From Namhaeicola litoreus (lineage in GTDB: Bacteria; Bacteroidota; Bacteroidia; Flavobacteriales; Flavobacteriaceae), in the NCBI RefSeq assembly GCF_042679565.1, contig NZ_JBHTMY010000003.1, positions 1,116,001 to 1,180,000 on the forward strand: 64,000 nucleotides of DNA, in the 5' to 3' direction. This document shows positions 37,916-48,700 of this stretch, one piece after another; position 1 is the stretch's first letter, and each line of letters opens with the position of its first letter. Under the pieces are notes generated by a model. That model saw only the letters and a list, made by a program, of their open reading frames with translations, did no database searches and was not told where the DNA came from. Both the position numbers and the translations under genes were made by a program.

Positions 37916-37960
37916 CAAACATAATTTATCTGTATTTATCGCTCATCCTGTACTATCCTG
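37916..37960 (-). promoter_or_regulatory. PUL operator-promoter, sulfatase-GH78 gene
   Basis: Minus strand: CAGGATAGTACAGGAT (37945-37960), the best match to the repeat consensus. After 21 nt comes TATGTTTG (37916-37923), an exact TANNTTTG -7 element. Confidence 0.8.
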
Positions 37961-37970
37961 AACAAAAACA

Positions 37971-38003
37971 AAAAATCCCTTTCAAAATAAAATGAAAGGG
38001 ATT
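37971..38003 (-). terminator. Rho-independent terminator after SusC/SusD pair 1 operon
   Basis: An 11-bp perfect stem (AATCCCTTTCA with TGAAAGGGATT, 37974-37984 and 37993-38003) with an 8-nt loop, followed on the minus strand by a T-rich run. It begins 30 nt after the stop of the fasciclin-domain gene, just before the next operator. Confidence 0.85.
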
Positions 38004-38032
38004 CTAACTATTTAATATATAATGAACTCTAA

Positions 38033-38695
38033 TTAAAATGGTACTTTTCTAACGTAATCTTGAATAATATGGCCAATACCATCTTTGAAAACATAGTTAT
38101 GTCTCAAAACATTTTCATTTGCTCTCGTAGAGGGCAAATCTGGTGAATCATTAATATAAAGTCTTAGCCTTTCATCTCTTCGGAAGGTAATTTCACCATC
38201 ACTTCCTGGCAATAAAGTTTGAAAGGAATAATAGGTTCCATAGACTTTTAATGGATCATTCTGAGCGATATAGGTAGTTACAATATGGTATTGTAAAAGT
38301 CTCTTTAGCAACTCCACATCGGCATCTTGCAAATTTCCGGTTGATGAACCTGTCACTAATTCCAATATATCACCTCCCCCTGTAAATGCATTGTTATTTA
38401 GTAAAATATAGGTCCGATTGGGGTCAGAAGAACTGAATTCTGATTCCATCCCAGCTATTTGAATTGCTTCAATTAAATAATCAAATTCTTCACCGGCATA
38501 CTCAGCAGGATTTGTGGCTCCCGGAGTAGTTCTGGTTTGAATCCAGTCCCATGCTGTCAGATCAGGAAACCCCTGTAAAACAGGAATTTCAGCCTCAAAT
38601 TTAAATTCTTCTTGAATCTCTAAATCACAACTTATCATCGCAATTAAGAAGAGAACCAACAAACTTTTGATAAAATATATGTTTTTAATTTTCAT
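38033..38695 (-). CDS. Fasciclin (FAS1)-domain lipoprotein of the SusC/D operon
   Basis: A 220-residue lipoprotein (signal ending MISC). The body fits one FAS1 domain: FDYLIEAIQIAGMESEF, TYILLNNNAFTGGG, LLQYHIVTTYI, and the closing DGIGHIIQDYV. FAS1 domains mediate adhesion or ligand contact. As the third gene after susC and susD (30 nt spacing) it occupies the place usual for a surface glycan-binding protein (SusE/F-like). A role in glycan capture or in stabilising the SusC/D complex at the cell surface is therefore plausible but not demonstrated by sequence. Confidence 0.75.
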   Translation of the reverse strand: MKIKNIYFIKSLLVLFLIAMISCDLEIQEEFKFEAEIPVLQGFPDLTAWDWIQTRTTPGATNPAEYAGEEFDYLIEAIQIAGMESEFSSSDPNRTYILLNNNAFTGGGDILELVTGSSTGNLQDADVELLKRLLQYHIVTTYIAQNDPLKVYGTYYSFQTLLPGSDGEITFRRDERLRLYINDSPDLPSTRANENVLRHNYVFKDGIGHIIQDYVRKVPF

Positions 38696-38725
38696 GATTT
38701 TATGTTTTAAAAGTAAAACTTAATT

Positions 38726-40231
38726 TTAATTATATCCCGGTGTCTGTTCTAACAAGGGATTATCGATCAAATGGTCTTGGAAAATTGGAAACAATAGTGT
38801 TTCAGCTGTTTGCCCATTAATCGGCCCCATCACTTCTACCGCTTTATCTGTTCTGATTAAATCCCACCATCTCTTTCCTTCTGATAAAAGTTCCAACTGA
38901 CGTTCATCCAAAATAAAATTCTCTAACTCATCAACAGAAGCAAAATCATCTTCATTTACGGTTGGAAGTTGTCTCGCCTGCCTAATTTGATTGATTAAAT
39001 CTACAGCTGCAGTTTTATTTCCCAATTGATTCTCTGCCTCGGCCAATAATAATAAAATGCCAGCGTATCGATAAAGTACAATATCAGTATCATCTATACT
39101 TGGACTATAATTTGTGGATTGATATTTTGCAACTCTCGCCTCTCCAATTGGATCACCTTCTTCTCTACTATCAAAATATCTCCAATCACCCCAAAGAGTA
39201 GTTCCATCAGGTTCGAAACCTCCTGGAGTAAAACCTGGATATTTAGCAACCCAAAGGGCTGAATCAGTCGGAAATTTTTCAATCCATTTGTTCTCTAGCG
39301 AAGGGGCTATATAGTATGACGGTAAACCCGCAAAGAAAAGAGAAAACACACCAGATCGGTCATTATCTTCGGTAAGGGAGAAACGGATCGACATCATCAA
39401 TTCGGGACCTTCCATTATTTTTCCTCCAAAATCAGGATCATTATAGAACATATCATTCCAAGATTGGCGGTCATTCGTCAATCTATACTCCCCTGAAGCA
39501 ACTATCTTGTCCAGTACTTGTTTTGCCTTGTCAAATTGTTTTAAATACATATACACATCTGCTTGGAATGCCCAAACCGATGTTTTTGAAAACCTGAATT
39601 TATTAGCAGGTTGTGTAATTAATTCTTCTGCTTTTAACATATCCGGTATCACTACATCATTCAATATTGTTGTTCCATCTGTTTTAGCCCTTATTAATTC
39701 TTGATCTAAGCCAGAAATTGCTTCAGTAAACAGAGGTACACCTCCCCAAACGCGAACAGCATCAAAATAGGCATATGCTCTTAACGCGTATGCTTCACCC
39801 AATAAACTTTGCGAATAAGACGGTATTTGTGGAATTTTCTCGATAGCTAAATTAGCTCTTCCAATCATTTGATATAAATCGTTCCATCTAAGAATACCTG
39901 CACTTGAAGGCTGTAAGGTATTAGTTAACAACTCCAAGGCCTCTCCTGTAGGGGTGGCAGAAGCAATATAACTGTCCCCACGAAATTCTCCCCACAAATA
40001 GTGCTTGGTTCTGTAGGTTTTTTGCATCGCGTCGTAAATAGCTGCTATACCAGATTCGGCATTACCATTGTTAAGCCAAAATTGCTCATCCGATATCTCA
40101 CTATAAGGGCTTTCATCTAAAACATCTTCGCATGAACTTGCGAAAACCAATAGAAGAGCCACTGCTACAATTTTTTTCATTCTTGTTATATGTATCATTG
40201 CTGTTTTTTTAAATTGATTATTCGTTTTCAT
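38726..40231 (-). CDS. susD: SusD/RagB-family glycan-binding lipoprotein (pair 1)
   Basis: A 501-residue outer-membrane lipoprotein that captures oligosaccharides above its SusC partner. SusD landmarks are SEISDEQFWLNNGNAESGIAAIYDAMQ, LGEAYALRAYAYFDAVRVWGGVPLFTE, the C-terminal LLLLAEAENQLGNKTAAVDLINQIR, and DERQLELLSEGKRWWDLIRTD. The first ATG (40231) is 6 nt after the susC stop. An internal ATG (codon 18, MKKIVAVALLLVFASSC) gives a more typical lipoprotein signal and may be the true start. Sequence clearly differs from the second SusD at 44012, so the two pairs probably take up different oligosaccharides. Confidence 0.92.
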   Translation of the reverse strand: MKTNNQFKKTAMIHITRMKKIVAVALLLVFASSCEDVLDESPYSEISDEQFWLNNGNAESGIAAIYDAMQKTYRTKHYLWGEFRGDSYIASATPTGEALELLTNTLQPSSAGILRWNDLYQMIGRANLAIEKIPQIPSYSQSLLGEAYALRAYAYFDAVRVWGGVPLFTEAISGLDQELIRAKTDGTTILNDVVIPDMLKAEELITQPANKFRFSKTSVWAFQADVYMYLKQFDKAKQVLDKIVASGEYRLTNDRQSWNDMFYNDPDFGGKIMEGPELMMSIRFSLTEDNDRSGVFSLFFAGLPSYYIAPSLENKWIEKFPTDSALWVAKYPGFTPGGFEPDGTTLWGDWRYFDSREEGDPIGEARVAKYQSTNYSPSIDDTDIVLYRYAGILLLLAEAENQLGNKTAAVDLINQIRQARQLPTVNEDDFASVDELENFILDERQLELLSEGKRWWDLIRTDKAVEVMGPINGQTAETLLFPIFQDHLIDNPLLEQTPGYN

Positions 40232-40237
40232 CCTAAA

Positions 40238-43200
40238 TTATAAAGATATATTTACTCCTATAATTACCTCAGTTCGATTTGGATACCTCAGGTTGTCTAC
40301 CCCGGGTTGCAAAGAATTTCCTCTGTTCCCCAATTCTGGATTGTACCCATCATAATTGGTCCACGTCAATAAGTTATTTAAAGACATATAAACACCGAAA
40401 TTTTTCATCCAAGAAATTCTATCAATTGTGTGTTGAGCTATATTGTATTGGAATCTGATATTTCTTAATCTGATATAATCTCCACTTAAGATGTATTGAG
40501 AATTTGGACCTAAACGGTTTTGTGTTCTTCCTCTATCTAGAGAAGCAAATTCTGCAATATCTCCTGGTTTTGTCCACGCACCGGCAATTCTATCAGGACT
40601 TGGAGTTTCATTACTTGAATTTAAATCGTTACGCAATTGATCATATCTCTTATAGATATCATTTCCAAAATTGTAATCGAACAAAAATGAAAAAGAGAAA
40701 TTCTTGATGGTAAATTCATTAAAGAAACCACCAAAATACTCGGGTAATCCATTACCAATAACTTGTCTGTCATTGGCTCCATCGATGTTAAAATCACCAT
40801 TTACATCTTCCCAATAAATATCACCTCCGCGTAAGGTTCTGGATCCAACCCTTAATCTGTTTACATCACCAGTATATTCTTGACCATTTAAGGTATAATT
40901 AACAAAGTTACCCTCAATGTCAAAATTAGGACTTAGTTGTACTCCATCATTAGTAAAGGCATTAGACTCATCATAAGGAAAAACGCCTAAATTTCTGTAA
41001 CCATACATATTTCCGATTGGTTCACCCTCCGAAATATAAAAATCACCATCCTGAAAGCCATCTTCATCTGCAAGCTCTTTTACTTCATTTTGCAAATAGG
41101 AAATATTGAAGCTGCTAAACCATTGAAAATTCTCACTTCTAACAATAGTACCACTCAGACTTAGATCAAAACCTCTATTTTCTACTGAACCAATATTTTT
41201 ACGAACTTGAATAAAACCTGTTTCCTCGGGTAATGGTACATCGTATAACAAATCTTCTGTCGTTTTTTGCCATAGATCAAAAGTTAAATTGAATCTGTTT
41301 TTAAACATGGATAAATCGACACCAAAGTTAGTGGATATAGTGCTCTCCCAACCTAAATCCGGGTTTGCTAACTGATAAGTCGCTATCCCATTTGTACCAT
41401 ACCAATAACCTGGTTGGTAAAGCAAAAGAGATTCATAATTTCCTATTCTTTCATTCCCTGTTTCACCATAACTTGCGCGAAAAAGCAAGTTAGAAACTAC
41501 AGTGTTCTCCATGAATTTTTCTCCACTCAGTCTCCATCCTACTTGAACTGAAGGAAAAACACCGTATTTTTTATCCTCACCAAATCTTGATGAACCGTCT
41601 CTACGAATCGTTCCTTTAATCAAATATTTCCCTTTATAATCATAAGCAAGATCTGCAAAGAGTCCTGTGAGTGAATGGCCTGCCTTAGAGGTTGTGGCAT
41701 ATCTCAATTCATCAACGTTATTAAATGTTTGCGGAAAATCAGACAAAAATGATTGTGCTCTAATATCGGAAAATTCCTCATCCCATTTTTGTAAAGAAAA
41801 ACCTGCAATACCACTTAAATTGTGATCACCAAAACTTTCCCTATATGTTAAAAAGTTTTCGTGTAATAAGTCGTAACTCAAAGTTTGTCTTTCTCTACCA
41901 TCTGGTGGTGTTCCAACTCTTTGTACAATAGTTGGGTTAAATTCATTTTGTTTACGCAATCTAAAATTGATCCCCAAAGTAGATCTAAACGACAGAGAAG
42001 GTAAGATTTGCCATTGCAAATAATTAAAACTTTGGGCTCTAAAATTGCGATCGTCTAAGGTTCTTTCATTTGCCTCGGCAATAGGATTTTGTCGCCCGGC
42101 AATTTCAGGAGTATAACTCCCATCAGGCTCGAACACTGGAAAATAAGGTATTCTTTCTGCAATCTGCTGGAAAACAGTATTTTCATTTAAACCTTTTTGA
42201 ATTTCATAAGAAGCCAGCAATTTAGTTCCCGCCGTAAGGTTTTTAAATATATCTGCATCTATTCTTGCTAGAGAATTTATTCTTTTGTATCCACTATTAA
42301 TTACAATTCCTTGTTCTTGTAGATATCCTGTATTCCAATAATATTTATTTTTCTCTCCACCTCCGCTCACTGCGACATTGATTTGATCTCTTCTACCTAC
42401 CCTTGTAACCAATTTTTGCAAATCATTTGAATTGGCATAAAGTAAACTTAAGGAATCTGCCGGTCTAGTAACTGAGTTTGGATCTGTTCCTCCCCTTACT
42501 TGTTCATAATATATACGTTCATTAGAATTGGCTACGGGGATAGCGCTATTTAAAAAACTGTATGAACTTGCGGCATTGACATCTAAACGGGTTTGCCCCC
42601 CTTTGGTTCCGCTTTTCGTTGTAATAATCACAACTCCATTGGCAGATTTTGAACCGTAAATGGCAGCTGACGCCCCATCCTTTAATACTTCGATCGAAGC
42701 AATATCACTAGGATCTAAGTTGTCGATATCTTCTAATTGTTGACCATCTACCACATATAAGGGATTAACCCCACCTGAAAAAGTTGAAGTACCTCGAATA
42801 CTTATTGATGAACCTGATCCCGGTCCACCATTTGATGAAATTTGCACCCCAGATAACCTACCCTGAATACCGTCTAATGCATTTACAGGTGTTGTTTGCG
42901 CAATGTCTTCAGATTTAATAGAAGCGACAGATCCTAAAATATCTTTCCTTTTTGTGGCAGCATAACCAACTATTACTACCTCTTCTAAACTCTGCGAATC
43001 TTCCTTTAAAATGACATCGATTACCGACTTAACACCAACACTTCTTTCAATAGTCTCGTATCCAACAAAAGAATAGACCAAAACATCCGAACCACTTTGT
43101 AATTGAATAGAATAGTTTCCCCCTAAATCTGTCACTACTCCATTTGAGGTTCCTTTTTGAATAATGTTAACACCTGGTAAACCGATGCCATCTAATTCTG

Positions 43201-43309
43201 TTACTTTACCTTTTACTGTTACCAACTGGGCTTGTATCGAAATACTCAGCAAAAAGAAAATAAAAAAAGACACCTTCATGAGATGCTTTTTAAAAAAATT
43301 GTCTTTCAT
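40238..43309 (-). CDS. susC: SusC/RagA-family TonB-dependent transporter (pair 1)
   Basis: A 1023-residue outer-membrane transporter. After the signal peptide (ending SIQAQ) comes a carboxypeptidase-regulatory-like domain (VKGKVTELDGIGLPGVNIIQKG), then the plug with EEVVIVGYAATKRKDILGSV, IRGTSTFSGGVNPLYVVDGQ and IEVLKDGASAAIYGSKSANGVVIITTKSG. The beta-barrel ends RYPNRTEVIIGVNISL with a hydrophobic C-terminal residue. It imports oligosaccharides with the SusD encoded 6 nt downstream, powered by TonB-ExbBD encoded elsewhere. First gene of a three-gene operon with a perfect operator and its own terminator. Confidence 0.95.
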   Translation of the reverse strand: MKDNFFKKHLMKVSFFIFFLLSISIQAQLVTVKGKVTELDGIGLPGVNIIQKGTSNGVVTDLGGNYSIQLQSGSDVLVYSFVGYETIERSVGVKSVIDVILKEDSQSLEEVVIVGYAATKRKDILGSVASIKSEDIAQTTPVNALDGIQGRLSGVQISSNGGPGSGSSISIRGTSTFSGGVNPLYVVDGQQLEDIDNLDPSDIASIEVLKDGASAAIYGSKSANGVVIITTKSGTKGGQTRLDVNAASSYSFLNSAIPVANSNERIYYEQVRGGTDPNSVTRPADSLSLLYANSNDLQKLVTRVGRRDQINVAVSGGGEKNKYYWNTGYLQEQGIVINSGYKRINSLARIDADIFKNLTAGTKLLASYEIQKGLNENTVFQQIAERIPYFPVFEPDGSYTPEIAGRQNPIAEANERTLDDRNFRAQSFNYLQWQILPSLSFRSTLGINFRLRKQNEFNPTIVQRVGTPPDGRERQTLSYDLLHENFLTYRESFGDHNLSGIAGFSLQKWDEEFSDIRAQSFLSDFPQTFNNVDELRYATTSKAGHSLTGLFADLAYDYKGKYLIKGTIRRDGSSRFGEDKKYGVFPSVQVGWRLSGEKFMENTVVSNLLFRASYGETGNERIGNYESLLLYQPGYWYGTNGIATYQLANPDLGWESTISTNFGVDLSMFKNRFNLTFDLWQKTTEDLLYDVPLPEETGFIQVRKNIGSVENRGFDLSLSGTIVRSENFQWFSSFNISYLQNEVKELADEDGFQDGDFYISEGEPIGNMYGYRNLGVFPYDESNAFTNDGVQLSPNFDIEGNFVNYTLNGQEYTGDVNRLRVGSRTLRGGDIYWEDVNGDFNIDGANDRQVIGNGLPEYFGGFFNEFTIKNFSFSFLFDYNFGNDIYKRYDQLRNDLNSSNETPSPDRIAGAWTKPGDIAEFASLDRGRTQNRLGPNSQYILSGDYIRLRNIRFQYNIAQHTIDRISWMKNFGVYMSLNNLLTWTNYDGYNPELGNRGNSLQPGVDNLRYPNRTEVIIGVNISL

Positions 43310-43370
43310 AATCCCACATTTTTTGTTTTAATAATTTTGAATAATTGTATAGTTCTTTAACTAATAATCT

Positions 43371-43415
43371 CAATATTAGAGTTTTCACTTCTATTGACTA
43401 TCCTGTTCTATCCTG
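43371..43415 (-). promoter_or_regulatory. PUL operator-promoter, SusC/SusD pair 1
   Basis: Minus strand: two perfect CAGGAT half-sites (43400-43405 and 43410-43415), 21 nt, then TAATATTG (43371-43378). The ATG lies 61 nt downstream of the -7 box. Confidence 0.78.
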
Positions 43416-43916
43416 CAAAATTTTGTGGTTTCTTTAGTTTTAATAAGAAGTATTGATTTAAATTTATGTTTTTTGCTAAATTGTAATTCAATTTTTCCAA
43501 ATAAATATATTTTTAACAATCGTAAATAAAAGATGCTTTTATCTTTATTTTGGATAATGATGAATGATTTGAATTTTCCCAATCGAATACGTAGCAAATG
43601 GAACTGCATTTAACTTTTGCTAAACTTTTTAAGAGAACTATTTTTTAATTTAACGTTTAAAGTTTTAGATATTAAGAAACGTGGAATTTGGTAATATGGT
43701 CAAGTATTCTTTTCATTTACTTCATTGAAAAACATTATGGCATAAAATTTCAATAAATTGCCAAATAAATTGAACTAGAGCGGGTACTTATTTTAAATCT
43801 ATCGGTGAGAAAAAACTGTCACTACTAGTGATAAAAACAGATATAAAGTAGCACTAAAGGAAATAATATGTTGGCATTCAAAAATATATTCGTCTAAAGG
43901 GAAAATACGCATGATT
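43416..43916. other. Intergenic region between the two SusC/D operons
   Basis: About 500 nt of AT-rich sequence between the pair-1 operator and the pair-2 terminator. A 72-codon open frame runs across it and the operator, but it lacks any recognisable domain or compositional support. Nothing else was recognised. Confidence 0.4.
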
Positions 43917-43957
43917 AAAAAGAAACCCATTTTGGTACTTTTCCAAAATGGGTTTCT
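43917..43957 (-). terminator. Rho-independent terminator after SusC/SusD pair 2
   Basis: A perfect 15-bp stem (43921-43935 with 43943-43957; AGAAACCCATTTTGG and its complement) and a 7-nt loop. It is followed on the minus strand by TTTT-AATC. It begins 54 nt after the susD stop at 44012. Confidence 0.85.
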
Positions 43958-44011
43958 TCATTAAACTAATTACTCAATTAAATATAATTCAATGCTATAT
44001 TTTAAAAACTC

Positions 44012-45772
44012 CTACCATCCAGGATTTTGGGTTACACTTGGATTCTGAGAAATCACACTTGTTGGAATTGGCCACAAATAGTGCTTACTTTCATCAAAAC
44101 TAGGTACAAAATCTGTTCCTTTTCTTACATCTATATAAGGTATCCCATCGATTACAGTAGATTCTACGCGAGCTCCAGGATATCTTGCCTGTGCGGCTTC
44201 GTCCCAGCGAATTCCATAATCTGAATCCCCAAATTCTTTTGGTCCCTGTTTCCAACGACGAACATCATGATATCTATGTCCTTCAAGAAACAACTCAACT
44301 CTTCTTTCCCTTCTAATTTCTATGATGAGAGATGAAACACCAACATCTGCATATCTTGGATCCATTGGAGGATTCATTGTAAGATGTGGCATAGCAACTC
44401 GATCTCGCAAGAGGTTGATACTAATATCGAGATCATTCTGGTCTATTGTTCCCAATTCCGCTTTTGCCTCTGCATAATTGAGGAAAATTTCTCCCAAACG
44501 CAGGCAAGGAGGTGAAACTATATGTTGGTCTCTAGGACGTTGTTCATCTTCCGCATTCCAATGTTTTACAACATGATACCCAGTATTAGATTTATTACGA
44601 CCACCACTTTGGCCTACTAATCTTGGGTAATCAAAATTATCATTAGGATAATTTAACATCACCTTGTCTTCCGGATTGAGTACACATTGTCGCAACCTTG
44701 GATCGCGATTTACAAAAACATCTTCTATCTGGGCATCACCAGCATAATTGTCAGAAATTGAAATTGGCAATCCATCTGTGCAGAGAAAATCTTCGACGAA
44801 ATTTTTTGTAGCGCCACCATTGTAATTCCAGAATAAGCGCGAAGCAAAATGGCTATTGATGAGAGACTCATATTTACGCCAGTAAATTACTTCTGGATTA
44901 CCCTCTTGTGTTGTAGAAGATGATGCATATCTATAATCCGTTAAAGGATTTCCTGTTGAATAAAGTGAAAATCCACCCTCGTTCATAAGTTGGGTAGAGG
45001 CTTTAACTGATTCTTCTAACCAAAATGATGCATTCTGCAGACCGTGGTATTTTCTCCATGTCCCTTCGAATAGACAAATTCTGGATTTTACCGCTAGGGC
45101 AACCATTTTATCTACACGACCTGGATTTTCACCATTGCCCCAATCCGCAGGAAGCCATTCTATAGCGTAGTCTAAATCCTCTAATACCTTTTCCATTACA
45201 AAATCTCTACTATCACGAGGAGCATAAAGTTCAGGTGAATCTATGTTTAACACTTCTCCAATCCACTGAACATCACCAAATCGAGAAACTTTATCAGACA
45301 TAAACCAACCTCTCATCAAACGTGCTTCTCCTTTGTAGCGATTCACATTATCTGGCTCTAAACCAGCTCTGTCATAATTAGCCAGACCAAAATTTATAGA
45401 ACGTATCAAATCCCATCCTTTATAACCCATAATTCTAGGGTTATTTTCAACAAAGAAATTACCCGTTCTTACTTTATACATTTCTACGGCACGCGGATGA
45501 GTAGCCGCCAAATTATCGCTCATTTCATCTTGCCACCAAAGTCCTTCATAAAAAATAACACCAGGCCCCCTTCCAAGCCCCATCATGATTGGATAGATGT
45601 CATCATTCTTGACTTTATCATACAAACCATTGTTATAGTTTCTTATATCATTTTCACTTGACCAATAAGTCTCATTACTTACTTCGTCTAGCGGATATCG
45701 CTCCAAAAAATCGTCATTACATGACCAAGAAAGGAACAAAATAAAGATTAAAATAAATTTATATGCTTTCAT
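44012..45772 (-). CDS. susD: SusD/RagB-family glycan-binding lipoprotein (pair 2)
   Basis: A 586-residue outer-membrane lipoprotein (signal ending LSWSC). SusD signatures are LERYPLDEVSNETYWSSENDIRNYNNGLYD, RYKGEARLMRGWFMSDKVSRFGDVQWIGE, LRLGEIFLNYAEAKAELG, and IRRERRVELFLEGHRYHDVRRWKQG. It is longer than the pair-1 SusD and divergent from it. It lies 17 nt after its susC partner and ends just before a strong terminator. It likely binds the larger or more sulfated oligosaccharides of the two systems, but that is a guess. Confidence 0.93.
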   Translation of the reverse strand: MKAYKFILIFILFLSWSCNDDFLERYPLDEVSNETYWSSENDIRNYNNGLYDKVKNDDIYPIMMGLGRGPGVIFYEGLWWQDEMSDNLAATHPRAVEMYKVRTGNFFVENNPRIMGYKGWDLIRSINFGLANYDRAGLEPDNVNRYKGEARLMRGWFMSDKVSRFGDVQWIGEVLNIDSPELYAPRDSRDFVMEKVLEDLDYAIEWLPADWGNGENPGRVDKMVALAVKSRICLFEGTWRKYHGLQNASFWLEESVKASTQLMNEGGFSLYSTGNPLTDYRYASSSTTQEGNPEVIYWRKYESLINSHFASRLFWNYNGGATKNFVEDFLCTDGLPISISDNYAGDAQIEDVFVNRDPRLRQCVLNPEDKVMLNYPNDNFDYPRLVGQSGGRNKSNTGYHVVKHWNAEDEQRPRDQHIVSPPCLRLGEIFLNYAEAKAELGTIDQNDLDISINLLRDRVAMPHLTMNPPMDPRYADVGVSSLIIEIRRERRVELFLEGHRYHDVRRWKQGPKEFGDSDYGIRWDEAAQARYPGARVESTVIDGIPYIDVRKGTDFVPSFDESKHYLWPIPTSVISQNPSVTQNPGW

Positions 45773-45789
45773 TTTTTATGTATTTAGTT

Positions 45790-48700
45790 TTAAAAATTTA
45801 AGGTCATTCCTATACTATAAGTTCTCAACAATGGATAAGCTATAGAAGCATCAAAAACATATTCAGGATCAAGAGGTTTTCTTATATCAGAAGACTCCCA
45901 GAGATTTTGACCAGCTAGAAAGACTTTTAAAGTTGATATACCTGCTTGTTCAGTATATTGCGGTGGAATTGTATATCCAATGTTTAAATTCTTAAGTCTT
46001 ATGTAGCTTGCATCTTGCAAAAATCTAGTTTGCTCAACATTGTTTTTAGCGTCTAACTGAGCTTCTGGAAAATAAGCATCTCTATTCTCTGGAGTCCAAG
46101 TGTTTTTTAACCAAGATTCATCACCATTATAAGATCTCCATGGGAAAAACCATGTCCAGTTCCCATTACTTGGATAATAATCTCTTTTTGCAACACCTTG
46201 GAAGAAAATATCAAAGGAGAAACCTTTGTATTGTAATCCACCATTTATACCATAAGAATATCTAGGAGTGGTGTTACCAATGATTTTTGTATCTCCGGGA
46301 TCGTCCAGCGTGTTATTTCCATTACTAATCGCACCATCACCGTTTAAATCTGCAAATTCAATATCGCCAACTTTCCATCCATTTCCTAATCTATTTTGAT
46401 CGGCAATACCGGCTAACTGATCTTCATCTTGAATAATTCCAATTGTTTCATAGCCCCAAATTTCTCCTATTTGCTGCCCTTTGTAGTATTCATTTAAAGC
46501 GCCTGTTGGATTTTCATATTTTGTGATCTCTGAAGTCCAATCGGCAAGATTAAAATTCAAATAATAATTCAGATCATCAGCAATATTATCTCTCCATTTC
46601 ACAGATACTTCCCATCCTTTTGTTCTTAAATCGGCACCATTTTCTTGGGGTGGATTTGCACCGAGTGTTTCGGGATAAATTCTTCTAAGAAGCATATCTC
46701 TGGTATCTCGAGTGTAGATATCAAAAGACATATCCAATCTGTTCTTGAGCATAATAATATCGAGTCCAAAATTAGAACTAACTACCTTCTCCCAAGTCAA
46801 AGACGGGCTCACCAAACCTGGGGGTGATACCATGGGAATCTGGCCTGAGGAAAGAACAAAATTTGAAGTAGATACGTTTAAGGAAGGAATATAGGGATAA
46901 AAATTATTCCCAAATGTTTGGTTACCCAATTCCCCGTAAGAATATCTTAATTTAAGGTTGTCCAGCCAATCATCTGTTCCGGCCATAAAACTTTCTTCAG
47001 AAATTCTCCAGCCCACAGAAAAAGATGGAAAAAATCCGAAACGATCATCTTTAGGAAATCTCGATGTCCCATCATATCGGGCACTAGTTTCAAAAAGATA
47101 TTTATCTTTATAACTATAATTAAAACGATAGAATAAACCTCGGATGGCAAGTTCTGATTTTCCTCCTGTAATAAAGCGAGTTCCCGTGGTTGCACTAATG
47201 TCTATGATATTAGGAGAAACCAATTGATTCGCATCACCTCGCACATTTGTATTCAGGCCATATTCCTGGTTATAACCTGCCATAAACTTGAAATAATGAT
47301 TTTCAAATTGATCCAAGGTATACTCAGCAAAAGCATTAAAAACATAATATTGGTTGTAATCTCTTGAAACATCAATTGTATTATCTCCTTGAATAACTAT
47401 CGGATTTGTTTGTTCTAAATCTTGACTAACGGTTTCGAAAGCTGTTTTGGCGCTCTCATATTGTCTGTTAAAAAAGTTATACGAGAAGTTACTTTTTACA
47501 ACTAAATTTTTGACAGGTGTAAGTGTAACACCAGCTTTCATCCATACATCCTGATTTGTGAATTTTGTCCGACCACCGTTTTCTAATCGTGCATATTCGG
47601 GAAAAGCATGACCCCAGCTCATACCTTCATATTGTTCATAACCTGGTAAAAGAGGAACTATATAAGGTCGAATAGGTTCTACCCGAATCAGCGAATTAAG
47701 GTCTACTTGCGATGGTTTATCAGAATTTTCAAAATTTCCGGTAATCTGACTCTCAAAAATTAACCAATCTTTGATCTTATAATCGGCTTTTGCTAAAACA
47801 TTATATCTTTTATAATTATCATTTTTGGGATGATTGTAAACTCCATCCGTATTAAAAAAACCAAAAGAAGTATAATAGTTTACATTGTCACTGGCTCCAG
47901 AAATAGCAAGATCTAACTTCTGTCTTGGTGAGAACTCATTAACTAAGTCATCCGTTAATCCTGGATTTCCATAATTCCTGAAGGTTCCATCAACTATTTC
48001 ATACTCAGGATTATTCGCTGGATCCTCCCAATAATTTCTCAGAGCTTCGATATATGCATCGTCATAAACTGGTGTTCCCCCATCTCTTGTGGCCACTTTA
48101 TTTCTTTCTAATGCGTAGATGTAGCCATTTTCTATTTGATTAATATTGTAAATCGGCTTATTCCAAGAAAACAGAGAACTTAACTGAACATTTACTTTGC
48201 CTATTTTACCTGTTTTCGTTTGAACCAAGATAACACCAAAAGCTGCTCTGGCACCATAAATTGCTGACGAAGCACCGTCTTTTAATACAGTTACACTGGC
48301 AATATCTTCAGGGTTTATTCTATTTAAATCCATTGGAACACCATCTACCAAAATTAATGGAGCCCCACCGTTTATTGATTCAAAACCACGAATATTAAAC
48401 TCTGGCGATTCTGTTGGATCTCCACTGACCACTGTAATGTTTAAGTTAGGAATTACTCCTTGAAGTCCTTCCCCAACATTGGTAATAGCTCTACTTTCAA
48501 GTCGTTCGCTTGTGGCAACATCAACGGCGCCCGTTAGATTTACTTTTTTAGCAGTACCATAACCAATTACTACTACCTCATCTAAGCTTTGTGCGTCTTC
48601 ATTTAAAATTACATTTACAATAGATTTATTTTCCACATTTACTTCTTTGGTTTGATACCCCATAAATGAAAATACTAAAATCTTCGAATCTCCTTGTAAT

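Noticed and set aside
43391..43609. A 72-codon minus-strand open frame in the gap between the SusC/D operons
   Set aside because: It overlaps the pair-1 operator, has no signal or domain pattern, and is lysine/isoleucine-rich as expected of random AT-rich sequence.
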